Part shown: positions 8,087 through 17,223 of the stretch, one piece after another
How the letters are laid out: every line of letters begins with the position of its first letter
Position numbering within the stretch: the first letter of the stretch is position 1
Translations under genes and position numbers: made by a program
Notes under the pieces: model-generated
Told to the model about the DNA's origin: nothing
What the model saw: the letters and a program-made list of their open reading frames with translations, nothing else
The model's database searches: none
NCBI GenBank assembly: GCA_012103315.1
Contig: WLWZ01000006.1
Location: forward strand, 62,001 to 126,000
Source: Alphaproteobacteria bacterium
GTDB lineage: Bacteria; Pseudomonadota; Alphaproteobacteria; MPNO01; UBA2964
DNA: 64,000 nt
Direction of reading: 5' to 3'

Positions 8087-9013
8087 TCAGGCTGCCTTCT
8101 TAAGCTGGACCAACCGTTCCGCGGTCTTGAGCGCGGCGGAGGTCATAATGTCGAGATTGCCGGCATAGTTGGGCAAGTAATGAGCCGCGCCTTCGACCTC
8201 AAGGAATACAGAGGTCTTGAGCCCGACAAACTCACCAAGCCCGGGAATTTTGAGCGGCGTGTTGTCACCAATCCGTTCGAACTGTACTTCCTGCTTCAAA
8301 CGATAGCCGGGGACGTAGCTTTGGACTTCCTCAACCTGTTTGGCGACAGACTCAGCAACGGCGACGGTGTCGGCGTCTTCGCTCAGTGTATAAACTGTGT
8401 TGCGCATCATCACTGGTGGATCGGCCGGGTTGAGAACGATAATCGCCTTGCCGCGATCCGCCCCGCCAACCGCTTCGAGTCCAGTAGCTGTGGTAACGGT
8501 GAATTCATCAATGTTGGCGCGTGTGCCAGGACCGGCTGATTTGCTAGAGATCGACGCAACGATTTCGGCGTAATGGACCTTAGCGACTTTCTGCACGGCA
8601 TCGACCATCGGGATCGTTGCCTGACCACCGCACGACACCATGTTGATGTTTGGTGCCATCAGATGTTCGTCAATATTGACGACCGGTACGACATAGGGGC
8701 CGGTGGCCGCCGGTGTCATGTCGATGATCTGCTTGCCATGCTCCCGGGCGATCTTGTCGTGATAGGCGTGGGCCTTGGCGGAGGTCGCATCGAACAGGAT
8801 TTCGACATCCTTGAACACATCCATCTCGACCAGCCCGTCGATTCCTTTATCGGTGATCTCGACACCCATTTTCTTGGCGCGGGCGAGACCGTCTGACTCA
8901 GGGTCGATCCCGACCATCACAGCCATCTCGAGAATGTCGGAGGTCCGTAGAACTTTAATCATAAGATCGGTGCCGATATTGCCCGACCCGATAATGGCCA
9001 CTTTGGTTTTCAT
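8087..9013 (-). CDS. dmpF: Acetaldehyde dehydrogenase (acetylating)
   Basis: 308 residues. The N-terminal NAD site is [11 protein letters not shown] (residues 7-17), and the catalytic Cys is in [11 protein letters not shown] (Cys128). It oxidises acetaldehyde with NAD and CoA to acetyl-CoA and forms a complex with the aldolase encoded by the next gene on this strand. Length and motifs agree with DmpF/BphJ/MhpF. Twelve bases separate it from the hydratase gene upstream. Confidence 0.96.
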   Translation of the reverse strand: MKTKVAIIGSGNIGTDLMIKVLRTSDILEMAVMVGIDPESDGLARAKKMGVEITDKGIDGLVEMDVFKDVEILFDATSAKAHAYHDKIAREHGKQIIDMTPAATGPYVVPVVNIDEHLMAPNINMVSCGGQATIPMVDAVQKVAKVHYAEIVASISSKSAGPGTRANIDEFTVTTATGLEAVGGADRGKAIIVLNPADPPVMMRNTVYTLSEDADTVAVAESVAKQVEEVQSYVPGYRLKQEVQFERIGDNTPLKIPGLGEFVGLKTSVFLEVEGAAHYLPNYAGNLDIMTSAALKTAERLVQLKKAA

Positions 9014-9025
9014 AGGGGCTTTCCT

Positions 9026-9829
9026 TTACTTACCAAAGACGGCGCGAACCGAGCCGAGACCCGAAATCCGCACTTCAACTACATCGCCGGGTGTTACCGG
9101 TGCCATCGGACCCAGCGCGCCCGTCATGATCGTGTCACCAGCCATCAAGGGCATACCGACATCGACCATCTTGCGCGCCAGCCACAAGGCGGCGTTTAGC
9201 GGATTACCGAGACACGCGGCACCAGCGCCGATAGAAACCTGATCCCCCTGATTTTCCATCACCATGCCGCACATCCGCAAATCGATCTCATGCAGACCAA
9301 CTGGCTTGGTGCCAAGCACATAAAGACCGGAGGAGGCGTTATCGGCGATGGTGTCGAGAATAGTGATATCCCAGTTGGCGATACGGCTGCCGACAACTTC
9401 AATGGCGGGCAGGGCATAGGCTACTGAGTCGATTAGATCGACCAATGTAAGCTGCTCATCGACCAGGTCATCATCTAGCACGAGGGCGATTTCGCCTTCG
9501 ACCTTTGGCTGCATGAGGCGATCAACGGCAATCTCATCACTATCGACGACTTCCATATCAGCATACAGAATGCCGAAATCGGGCTGATCGACACCAAGCT
9601 GCGCCTGGACTGTCTTGGCGGTTAGGCCGATCTTGCGCCCCACTGGGCGGCGGCCTTCCTTGAGCCAGATATCGGTATTGGCCTGCTGGATAGCATAGGC
9701 CGCATCGAGATCCCCTTTCTTGAGGAGGTCGCGAATTGGCTTGCACGGCTTGCCGCTGGTCATGGCGCGGCGGATACGCGTTGCGGCCGTTTTAATCGGG
9801 TCGGATTTGGCTGGTTTCTTGGCCATCAT
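9026..9829 (-). CDS. dmpE: 2-hydroxypenta-2,4-dienoate (2-keto-4-pentenoate) hydratase
   Basis: 267 residues. The block [19 protein letters not shown] and the metal-site segment [11 protein letters not shown] are those of MhpD/DmpE/XylJ hydratases. It adds water to 2-hydroxypentadienoate to give 4-hydroxy-2-oxovalerate for the aldolase. It is a distant paralogue of the decarboxylase at 6277-7044; in the family the two often form a complex. The N terminus is longer and more basic (KKPAKSD) than usual. It is the first gene of the minus-strand run, so the promoter should lie in 9830-9959, where I could not pick a convincing -35/-10 pair. Confidence 0.93.
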   Translation of the reverse strand: MMAKKPAKSDPIKTAATRIRRAMTSGKPCKPIRDLLKKGDLDAAYAIQQANTDIWLKEGRRPVGRKIGLTAKTVQAQLGVDQPDFGILYADMEVVDSDEIAVDRLMQPKVEGEIALVLDDDLVDEQLTLVDLIDSVAYALPAIEVVGSRIANWDITILDTIADNASSGLYVLGTKPVGLHEIDLRMCGMVMENQGDQVSIGAGAACLGNPLNAALWLARKMVDVGMPLMAGDTIMTGALGPMAPVTPGDVVEVRISGLGSVRAVFGK

Positions 9830-9959
9830 CGATGCCTTTTATCTGCTCAAATTGATGGCTGTTTATAGAACAGGGAAGGGCTTTAGGAAATAGGGGGATT
9901 GGCGATACCGCAGACAAAACGCAACCACCAAGATTACTTTTCAAACTGAGACCAATAGC

Positions 9960-10661
9960 TCAAGGCTGGAGCGTGTAGATCGTTTCCTCAACCTCGGTCG
10001 TTCTGCGGAACATCGTGACGCTGCTTTGCGCTTTTTTATGGGGTTCCAGCAGGCTCAAGATCTCGATGTTATTGAAGTCGGATGTCGCCTGCAGCAGCTT
10101 GATGCTCTTGATGAAGGTCGAAATTTCCAAATTGGTCAGGGTTGAATGCATGAGCAACAGGCCGCCTTTTGGATTCACGAATCGCCAGAAGTTATTGAAG
10201 AACAGGAAATATTCTTTCAGCGCGCCGCAATCGAACCACACAAAGTCGAGCGGCAGGAACGATTGGTCAATCTGCTCCGAGTATTCTGTGATGTCGGCTT
10301 CGACAAAATCAACGAGATCATCCAGCCCCATCTCGCCCATCAATGCCTGAACCTTCGCCGACGTAGAACTCGGCAGGGTATGATTATCAATGCACAGCAG
10401 CTTTGGCGCATAGGGCACGGCGTAATGCTCGGCAACGTGGTTCGGGTTATCGGGGTCGGTGGCTTCTTGTGCCCGCGCGTCGACAACATCGCGCAGCGCC
10501 TGGGCGATAAAAGGTGTCGTATAGCCAGCGCCGACTTCGAGAAGCCGCTGTGGCCGATGAAAATTGATCAGCGAGTGGAGAAGCGGCGCCATGTTCTCCG
10601 TGCCCATTTGCTCGTTATAGAGCGGTGCGACTTTTTCGAGGAATTCTTCGGTATAGGGCAT
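9960..10661 (-). CDS. Putative class I SAM-dependent methyltransferase
   Basis: 233 residues, soluble. The SAM-binding glycine loop is RLLEVGAGYTTPF at ~39-51, followed by an acidic strand end (LLCIDNH) and a motif-IV-like DFVWFDCGALKEYF. The substrate is not recognisable. It has no leader or membrane segment. It follows the 2OG-oxygenase gene on the same strand with 82 bases between, and ends 130 bases before the meta-cleavage run. It could be a methyltransferase acting on a small metabolite or a non-catalytic member; the fold call rests on the glycine loop. Confidence 0.6.
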   Translation of the reverse strand: MPYTEEFLEKVAPLYNEQMGTENMAPLLHSLINFHRPQRLLEVGAGYTTPFIAQALRDVVDARAQEATDPDNPNHVAEHYAVPYAPKLLCIDNHTLPSSTSAKVQALMGEMGLDDLVDFVEADITEYSEQIDQSFLPLDFVWFDCGALKEYFLFFNNFWRFVNPKGGLLLMHSTLTNLEISTFIKSIKLLQATSDFNNIEILSLLEPHKKAQSSVTMFRRTTEVEETIYTLQP

Positions 10662-10743
10662 GGGACGCTGGTTCTCTTATATGGTTGCTTCGCTTATTTG
10701 CGCGGTTCGCGAAATTTAGTGAATTTTTGATCGTGCAGCAATG

Positions 10744-11397
10744 TTACCCCATGCCCGCGTGGCGGCCACCAGTAACTTTAATATTCGCGGCAAGGGAGAT
10801 GCGTTGGCCCGAGCCATAAAACGGGTGCACCGAATGTTCCATCCAGGAGGGAAACAGGATCAATTTTCCCGGTTCAGGGTCGATCAGCAGGCTGCGGGCA
10901 AACCCATAGCCGGCCAGTTTTGAGGCCTGCGCCATGATACGCGGGTCACGGAGTTCAAACTTGCCGTTGCGGTCCCAGCCTGGTTCCAGCTCACCGCTCT
11001 CGGCATAGTAGACACAGGACCAGTCGCAATCGGGGTGAACGTGTCCATCATTGTAATTGCCGTGATGATTAACGTTGGCCCAGGCACCCGCAATGTATTC
11101 GATGTCGACATTGCCAAGGTTGGTTTCCTGGGTCGATAATGCCGCCATCCGCAGCATGCTGTCATGCACCCAAGATTTAAAGGTCTCGACTTCCGGTGTG
11201 TCCCAATCCCACAGGGTGGGGGAGGATTGCCAGCCACCGCGATTGGAAACGCTTACGCCGGTGTCATTCTCTTGGGCGGCAAGGACTTGTTCGATAAGAC
11301 CTGCATTGACGGTCTCGAAATTGGGCATATTGCGCACGAGGACGGGAGTCGCAAAGGCGATTGAAATTTCGGGGGTTATTGGAAAGCTAAAGTCCAA
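10744..11397 (-). CDS. Putative 2-oxoglutarate/Fe(II)-dependent oxygenase (TIGR02466-like)
   Basis: About 217 residues from a TTG at 11397, chosen because GGAG lies 7 bases upstream and the sequence then opens with the compact domain; an ATG at 11460 would add 21 residues of unlike composition. Metal ligands fit the H-x-D...H pattern: HVHPDCDWS for the first pair and FPSWMEHSVHPF for the distal His, with Arg in GQRISLA as the 2OG-binding residue. It resembles the small putative hydroxylases I recall as TIGR02466. The substrate is unknown. It is divergent from the YCII gene, which begins about 120 bases away. Confidence 0.7.
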   Translation of the reverse strand: MDFSFPITPEISIAFATPVLVRNMPNFETVNAGLIEQVLAAQENDTGVSVSNRGGWQSSPTLWDWDTPEVETFKSWVHDSMLRMAALSTQETNLGNVDIEYIAGAWANVNHHGNYNDGHVHPDCDWSCVYYAESGELEPGWDRNGKFELRDPRIMAQASKLAGYGFARSLLIDPEPGKLILFPSWMEHSVHPFYGSGQRISLAANIKVTGGRHAGMG

Positions 11398-11519
11398 GGT
11401 TGTTCTCCGATGTTTGGACGGTGAATTAGGGCCACAACGTAGAATATCGACGTGCGACAAAAAAGGGTACAGTCGCTGTATCGACGTACCATGATTTAGC
11501 CAGGAAGCGCGGCGCCATT

Positions 11520-12128
11520 ATGCATTTTCACGTTCAACTGATTGACGACCCGGAACATCCCGAACGGCGCGCGCAACATCGCGAGGCGCATTGGGCCTAT
11601 TTTGACGCCTACAAGGACCATTTCGTGGCACGTGGCGCGACGCGGACCGACGATCTGGAAAACTATCTGTCGAGCGTCATCTTTGTCGAGTTTGACGGCT
11701 GGGCTGAGGTGCGCAACTTCATTGATAATGAGCCGCTCAATAGCAATGGCGTCTATAAGGACGTCCGGATTTGCCGCTGGCACCAGGGGATTAAGCGTAA
11801 TCAGCGCGATTTCCCGCGCTCTGACGACCAGTCCTACTGGTATATTCGTGGCTTTGGTCGCCCAGATGCGAATGACCGGCGTAATGAATTGCTCGACGCT
11901 CACCGGGCCTATTTTGCGCCCTATGATGGACCGAACTTTATTACCCGCGGCGCTGTGCTGGATGATGCGGGAGAGAAATGGGTTGGCAGCGCCAACTTGA
12001 TCGCGCTACCAGACCGCGCCGCGGTTGATGGATTTATGGTGGATGAGCCATTTTATAAAGACGGTCTCTATGATCATGTGCTGATCGAACGCTACAAATT
12101 TGGCGGCCGCGTCGGGCAGGTGGTTTAA
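11520..12128 (+). CDS. Protein with two tandem YCII-like domains
   Basis: 202 residues made of two copies of a ~95-residue ferredoxin-like alpha/beta unit. Copy one (residues 1-95) has R-x-x-HREAHWAYFDAY; copy two (100-195) has R-x-ELLDAHRAYFAPY. Both end in a similar N-G-V/L-Y-K/D-D/H-V segment (EPLNSNGVYKDVRI; EPFYKDGLYDHVLI). Single YCII domains act as dimers, so this is probably a fused pseudo-dimer. YCII-like proteins include small isomerases and dehalogenases, but no activity can be assigned. The gene ends at a strong hairpin terminator. Confidence 0.7.
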   Translation: MHFHVQLIDDPEHPERRAQHREAHWAYFDAYKDHFVARGATRTDDLENYLSSVIFVEFDGWAEVRNFIDNEPLNSNGVYKDVRICRWHQGIKRNQRDFPRSDDQSYWYIRGFGRPDANDRRNELLDAHRAYFAPYDGPNFITRGAVLDDAGEKWVGSANLIALPDRAAVDGFMVDEPFYKDGLYDHVLIERYKFGGRVGQVV

Positions 12129-12146
12129 GGACCCAGGGTAATAGAA

Positions 12147-12180
12147 AAAGGCGGCCCCCGTTAGGGAACCGCCTTTGTTT
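12147..12180. terminator. Bidirectional intrinsic terminator
   Basis: A perfect 8-bp stem AAAGGCGG / CCGCCTTT with a 14-base loop, followed by a T-rich tail on the plus strand and preceded by an A-run that gives a U-tract on the minus strand. It sits between two convergent genes (YCII protein and dienelactone-hydrolase-like protein) and can serve both. Confidence 0.85.
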
Positions 12181-12198
12181 ATTGATGCCGTAAAAAAA

Positions 12199-13116
12199 TT
12201 ACGACGTGTGTTTCTTAAACCAGGCCATCGTACGACCCCAGGCGATCTTGGCCTGTTCTTCGTTATAGCGTTTGGTTGAATTATTGTGGAAACCGTGACG
12301 CGTTCCGGGATAGGTGTGAATTTCGTGCGTTACCTTGTTGTCTTTCAAGGCTGCCGCATAACCTGCCCGGCCTTTATTGATGCGTTTATCGTTCTCGGCA
12401 AAATGAACCTGCATCGCTGCTTTGATCTTTGGCACGTCTGCAGACTTAGCGACCTTACCGTAATATGGTGCACCAGCCTGAAGGTCTGCGCCCATCTTGA
12501 CTGCAAGATAGTTGATAACGCCGCCGCCAAAACAGAAGCCTGTTGCAGCCAGTTTGCCATTGAAGAGAGAATGACCTTTAAGCCACTTGGCACCGTTCAG
12601 CATGTCGACGCTGATCTTGCTGCGGTTGAGCTTCTTTTGCATGACTTTGCCGTCATCATCGTTGCCGGGATAGCCGCCCAGCGGATAAAGGGCGTCAGGT
12701 GCGAGAGCAATGAACCCATCCAGCGCCGCGCGGCGCGCAACATCTTCAATATGCGGGTTCAGGCCACGATTTTCGTGGACCACCAAGACTGCCGGGAAAG
12801 GCCCCGCGCCTGCCGGGTGTACCAGATAGCCGCGCATTTTGCCGGAGTTACCACCGGGAGAATCATAGGTGACATATTTGGCTTTGATCCGCTTATCCGT
12901 GAAGGAAACGGTTTGAGCTTCGGCATAACGTGGCAAAAGAGCCTGTGCCATGGCGAGACCGGAGACTGCCCCGACGACGGTTAGGGCAGCGGCGCGTTTC
13001 AAGAATTCACGCCGGTCCATGTCGCTGTGGCAATACTGGTCATAGAGATCATAGACCTGTGGGTCGATCTGATCGCTATCAACGTCTGTGATTATGTCTT
13101 GTTGTAGTCCGTCCAT
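12199..13116 (-). CDS. Dienelactone hydrolase family protein with an internal Tat-type signal
   Basis: 305 residues from ATG 13116 (AGGGGA upstream); the frame runs 22 codons further but without family likeness. After a ~30-residue acidic lead-in, MDRREFLKRAAALTVVG is a twin-arginine signal followed by a hydrophobic stretch ending near AEAQ. The rest is an alpha/beta hydrolase of the DLH family: nucleophile Cys in GFCFGGG, Asp in AENDKR and His in RHGFHNN. Predicted periplasmic ester/lactone hydrolase; the substrate is unknown, and the DLH label does not prove action on chloroaromatic dienelactones. The 188 bases upstream hold no gene. Confidence 0.85.
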   Translation of the reverse strand: MDGLQQDIITDVDSDQIDPQVYDLYDQYCHSDMDRREFLKRAAALTVVGAVSGLAMAQALLPRYAEAQTVSFTDKRIKAKYVTYDSPGGNSGKMRGYLVHPAGAGPFPAVLVVHENRGLNPHIEDVARRAALDGFIALAPDALYPLGGYPGNDDDGKVMQKKLNRSKISVDMLNGAKWLKGHSLFNGKLAATGFCFGGGVINYLAVKMGADLQAGAPYYGKVAKSADVPKIKAAMQVHFAENDKRINKGRAGYAAALKDNKVTHEIHTYPGTRHGFHNNSTKRYNEEQAKIAWGRTMAWFKKHTS

Positions 13117-13304
13117 TGAAGGATTCCCCTGTGTTATGTTGCTTCCTAACGGAAATGCCCAAAAGGCTCGGTATCGTGGCAACCCCGTCCCAATAGTCGT
13201 GGAGATTTTCTAAATCCATCTCCCTTGGGTAAAACCGTACAGCGAATATTGATTTTGGTGTACAGAAATCCACCCTTACCTAATCAAACACGTGTGAGGC
13301 GGCG

Positions 13305-15263
13305 TTATTCCGCCGCGGCAGCCTGATTTGTCCGAATAATACGGCAGGGAATGCCACGGATATCGGACGAGCCGGTTATCGGATCTTTTGGCCCGTCATA
13401 GCTCAAGGCCGCATTAACGTTGACGTCCAGCGCGCCGCGTTCCGGACCAGCCGCTTCGGGATACCACCAGCCCATGCCAGTGCGGGCGACGTCTTTCATG
13501 GTTTCGTCGGTGACCCGGACTTTCAATCGGCAACTGCCATCATGCCCCGATGTTTCAACGGTAACCCAGTCATCGGTCACGACACCATACGCCGCAGCCG
13601 TATCGGGATGTAGCTGTAGCCACGGGTCAGGGGCAACCTTACGGGCCCAGCTTTGATCGCGAAACCGAGAATGATGATAGGATTTTTCACGCGCGCCAGT
13701 GAGCAGGAGGAGCGGAAAATCGGTCTGTGTCTCTGCTCGCGCGATTGTATCTTCGGTGGGCACATAATCCGGCAGGGGGTCGAGCCCCATACCCGCGAGT
13801 GTTTCTGAATAAAGCTCTATCTTGCCGGTGGAGGTCTTAAACCCGTCTCTGGCAAAGTTACCGAGATCGTATTCATATTCGGCGTAGCCTGTGTCGAGCA
13901 GCGTCTCCATTTTTATGCCGCTGTCGCCGAGCAAATATTCGTTGAACTCACGTTTGGTTTGCCATGGAAAGAAACGGCGTGCATCAGAATGGCCCCGTGC
14001 TTCCAGACGTTTGATGAGTTCGCCTGCGATCCAGAAATCGCTGCGGGCTTCTCCCATTGGCGGATGAGACGGCTGGACGACACTGAGACATGGTCCGTTG
14101 GCCTCCAGAGAGATTTCTTCATCTTCCAAACCGGTTGTCTTAGGCAAGACGAGATCGGCGTACTCCGCTGTCGGCGTCATCATATGCGTCGCAACACACA
14201 GACAATCCAGCGACTTGAGTGCTTCGATAGTCTTCTGCGTGTTGGGGTAGGTGATAACGATGTTGACGCCGGTGACATACAGGGCCCGCACTGGATAAGG
14301 CTTCCCTGTTAGGATGGCGTTGATAACCGAGGGATTGTGGCAGGCGGTTTGCCAGCCTTTCGGTCCGGCCCAGAGCGGGAACCGGTCGGCACCGATCGTC
14401 TGTTCTTCAGCCTCCAGCGGTAGTCTGAACTCTGGCTTGTGGATCACCTCAATATAGTTGGTGAACCCCGCAGGCTTTTTGACCCGACGATTACCGCCGA
14501 CGCGATCGAGATTACCGCTGATTGCGACCAGTGCGTGGAAGGCCCGATAGGTTTGAACCCCTGCGCTAAAAGCATCGATACCGTGACCGCTGACAAAACA
14601 AGATGGGCCGTCCGAATACCACTCCGCGGCCGTGACGATGTCTGCGGCTTGTGTCCGGGCAGGATCAATGGTGATGATCTTTGCACCCTTTTTCTGGGCG
14701 CGTTTAAGAGCGAGCCATTGTGTCGGGTCAGCCGCAGAAGGGTTGCGCCCGACAATCAAGGCGCAGTTGGTATTGTCGATATCCTCGCCATTGCCCATCG
14801 CCAGGCCGGTGAGCTTGTCTGAAAGAGCACGACAGCCGCCGCAAAGATCCTGGTTCATCATCCAGTTTGGGGAACCAAAAGCTCGCATTAACAAGGAAAG
14901 TGAAACGCCGCGGCTGAAATGAGCATTGCTGACGGCACCGCACAATGACAGCGGTCCGTATTTGGCTTGGGTCTCAAGAAACCGGTCGCACATTTCATCT
15001 AGCGCTTCGTCCCAGGAAATCCGTTGCCATTGGCCATCGCCGCGTTCAGCGGTACGCCGCATAGGATAGAGCACGCGATCGGGGTGATAGGTCAGCTCCG
15101 GTAAACCGCGAATTCCTTTGACGCAAAAAGCGCCGAGCGATGCGGGGTGTTCAGCGTTAGGGGTTATTTTTGTGACGCGCCCATCTTCGGTCGTGAAATG
15201 CCCGCCACAATGGGTACTACATTCCCAGCAGGTGCTCGCGATGGTTTTCGTTTTCTGAGCCAT
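13305..15263 (-). CDS. Molybdopterin oxidoreductase (formate dehydrogenase/nitrate reductase superfamily), apparently missing an internal segment
   Basis: 652 residues. An N-terminal [4Fe-4S] site is C-x2-C-x3-C...C (Cys13, 16, 20, 48). Molybdopterin-binding blocks are recognisable (GRNPSAADPTQ; GHGIDAFSAGVQTYRA; GNLDRVGGN), as is the C-terminal dinucleotide-binding domain. It has no Tat leader. After TIDPARTQAADIVT the chain passes straight to AAEWYSDGPSCF. In relatives I recall about 85-90 residues between these points, including an RPGTDxALALAM-type segment. That would explain why the protein is shorter than the usual ~740. The reaction is unknown. A 6-bp GC hairpin overlaps the stop codon (13299-13316). 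Confidence 0.8.
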   Translation of the reverse strand: MAQKTKTIASTCWECSTHCGGHFTTEDGRVTKITPNAEHPASLGAFCVKGIRGLPELTYHPDRVLYPMRRTAERGDGQWQRISWDEALDEMCDRFLETQAKYGPLSLCGAVSNAHFSRGVSLSLLMRAFGSPNWMMNQDLCGGCRALSDKLTGLAMGNGEDIDNTNCALIVGRNPSAADPTQWLALKRAQKKGAKIITIDPARTQAADIVTAAEWYSDGPSCFVSGHGIDAFSAGVQTYRAFHALVAISGNLDRVGGNRRVKKPAGFTNYIEVIHKPEFRLPLEAEEQTIGADRFPLWAGPKGWQTACHNPSVINAILTGKPYPVRALYVTGVNIVITYPNTQKTIEALKSLDCLCVATHMMTPTAEYADLVLPKTTGLEDEEISLEANGPCLSVVQPSHPPMGEARSDFWIAGELIKRLEARGHSDARRFFPWQTKREFNEYLLGDSGIKMETLLDTGYAEYEYDLGNFARDGFKTSTGKIELYSETLAGMGLDPLPDYVPTEDTIARAETQTDFPLLLLTGAREKSYHHSRFRDQSWARKVAPDPWLQLHPDTAAAYGVVTDDWVTVETSGHDGSCRLKVRVTDETMKDVARTGMGWWYPEAAGPERGALDVNVNAALSYDGPKDPITGSSDIRGIPCRIIRTNQAAAAE

Positions 15264-15317
15264 GGGAAAATCCTAATTCAAAATTACCCGCTTCGCATTA
15301 ACAGTATGTCACAGATA

Positions 15318-17102
15318 TTAGAGTGGCCAGACCAGCAATATCATCGGGATGGCAACCAGGATAACGAGAATCTCAAGCGGTAATCCCATACGCCAGTAAT
15401 CTCCAAAGTGATAACCGCCGGGTCCCATAATCAGCGTGTTGTTCTTGTGCCCTATTGGCGTCAGAAACGCACAGGATGCGGCAACCGCAACGGCCATTAG
15501 AAATGGATCAGGGTTGGCGCCAAGACGGGTGGCTACATCAACGGCAATCGGCGCAGCAATCACTGCGGTCGCAGTGTTATTCATCACGTCTGACAGGGTC
15601 ATGGTGATGATCATCAACAAGGTGAGTGCGACCCAGGGAGCATAGCCGTCCGACAAGGCAACGAGCTGTCCAGCAATGAGCGTGGTGCCGCCACTGGTTT
15701 CCAGCGCCTGTCCGATTGGGATGAGTGTGCCCAGCAGAACGATGACGCTCCATTCAATGGAGCGGTACAAGTCGCGAATGGGGACGATTCCCGAACCAAC
15801 ATAGATGATAACCACCAGTCCCAACGCGACCGGTAAATAAATTAAGCCGAGGCTGGCCAATAAAATCGCGACCGCGAAAGCAAGCGTCGCCCACCCAGCA
15901 AACTTACGCTGAATTAATTGGAGGCCGCGCTCAGCTAGTGGCAAGCTGCCGAGGCGTTGGGCGGCAATGGCCAGGCTATCATTTGATCCCAGAAGCAGCA
16001 GGACATCACCGGCAAGGATGCGGGCGCTGGATAATTTCTCGCGGAACCGTCGACCTTGTCGCGAAATACCCATGAGGCTGACGCCTTGCAAGCGCAGCAA
16101 TTGCAGGGAACTCACGGTGCGGTCTTCGGCGCGGGCGCCTGGCGGGATAACGACCTCTGCCATTTCAAGGTTTTGGCCTTCGAGAATCTCGTGCCCTTTG
16201 ATATGTTCAACATAGCCGAGTTTTAGGGCCGCAGCGAAAGACTCAATACCTTCTGGGCTGGCTTCGATGACAAGAAGGTCATCCGCTTGGAGCAAATAGC
16301 GCCGGGCGACCCCCGGGAGCCTTTGGCCATTTCGAATGAGACCTAAAATTTGAACATTGTGTTTCTCTGACTCTTCCGTCAATTCACCGACGCGCTGACC
16401 AATGGCCGTGCTGTCTTCCATAACTTTAAGTTCTGAAATGTAATCTCCGAGGGCTTGCAGGTCGGCCCCGGCGTCAATTTCGGTTCTTGCCTTGGGGATT
16501 AGCCGCCAGCCGATAAGCGTAACGAATAGAATACCGATCAACGCACAGGCCGCACCAACGGGCGTAAAATCAAACATCCCGAAGGGCTCACCCATGGTTT
16601 TTTCCCGATAGGCAGCAATGATGATATTGGGCGGCGTGCCGATTAGCGTCACCAACCCCCCGAGGATAGATGCAAAGGAGAGGGGCATCAGCGTAAGAGC
16701 CGGGCTTCTGGCGCTTTTTGCCGCGGCTTTCAAGTCGACTGGCATTAACAGGGCCAATGCCGCGACATTATTCATTACTGCCGACAGAACCGCCGAGACT
16801 CCTGCCATGATGCCAATATGGGCCCACAATGCCCGGGACGCATCGACGGTCTTGCTGGCAATGAGTTCGATAACGCCACTGTTTGTGAGCCCGCGGCTGA
16901 CGATGAGAACCAACGCAATGATGACCGTCGCAGGATGGCCAAAACCTGAAAATGCCTGCTCAACTGGAACAACGCCCGCAATAATAGAGACCATCAAGGC
17001 GCTGAATGCGACGAGGTCGTAGCGCCAGCGCCCCCATATAAGGAGTGCGAATAGCCCGGTTAAAATGGAAAACAGGATCGTTTGATCCATTGTGAGTGTC
17101 AT
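15318..17102 (-). CDS. SLC13-family permease with two RCK/TrkA-C domains
   Basis: 594 residues. About five N-terminal membrane segments, then a cytoplasmic insert of ~180 residues, then a second membrane half. The insert holds two TrkA-C domains (about 210-290, ending LLQADDLLVIEASPEG, and 300-380, ending ILAGDVLLLLGSND). Signatures NNVAALALLMP, IGTPPNIIIA and NNTATAVIAAPIA mark the two re-entrant repeats of the ArsB/NhaD/SLC13 fold. Such RCK-containing members are often annotated as sulfate or dicarboxylate carriers; the ligand here is not known. It lies 54 bases before the molybdo-enzyme gene on the same strand. Confidence 0.88.
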   Translation of the reverse strand: MTLTMDQTILFSILTGLFALLIWGRWRYDLVAFSALMVSIIAGVVPVEQAFSGFGHPATVIIALVLIVSRGLTNSGVIELIASKTVDASRALWAHIGIMAGVSAVLSAVMNNVAALALLMPVDLKAAAKSARSPALTLMPLSFASILGGLVTLIGTPPNIIIAAYREKTMGEPFGMFDFTPVGAACALIGILFVTLIGWRLIPKARTEIDAGADLQALGDYISELKVMEDSTAIGQRVGELTEESEKHNVQILGLIRNGQRLPGVARRYLLQADDLLVIEASPEGIESFAAALKLGYVEHIKGHEILEGQNLEMAEVVIPPGARAEDRTVSSLQLLRLQGVSLMGISRQGRRFREKLSSARILAGDVLLLLGSNDSLAIAAQRLGSLPLAERGLQLIQRKFAGWATLAFAVAILLASLGLIYLPVALGLVVIIYVGSGIVPIRDLYRSIEWSVIVLLGTLIPIGQALETSGGTTLIAGQLVALSDGYAPWVALTLLMIITMTLSDVMNNTATAVIAAPIAVDVATRLGANPDPFLMAVAVAASCAFLTPIGHKNNTLIMGPGGYHFGDYWRMGLPLEILVILVAIPMILLVWPL

Positions 17103-17223
17103 TGTCGCTTACTGCTCCATCCGTAGGGCGGGTCTGTGATTTTCCCCTTTGCCATAAGGTAATCCTACTGCAATAACGGAGGCAGGACATCATGACGTTA
17201 CTATCATAATGCGGGGACTAGAA

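Noticed and set aside
13299..13316. GCGGCG-N6-CGCCGC hairpin at the molybdo-enzyme stop
   Set aside because: It overlaps the last codons, is followed by no U-run on the minus strand, and reflects the alanine-rich C terminus.
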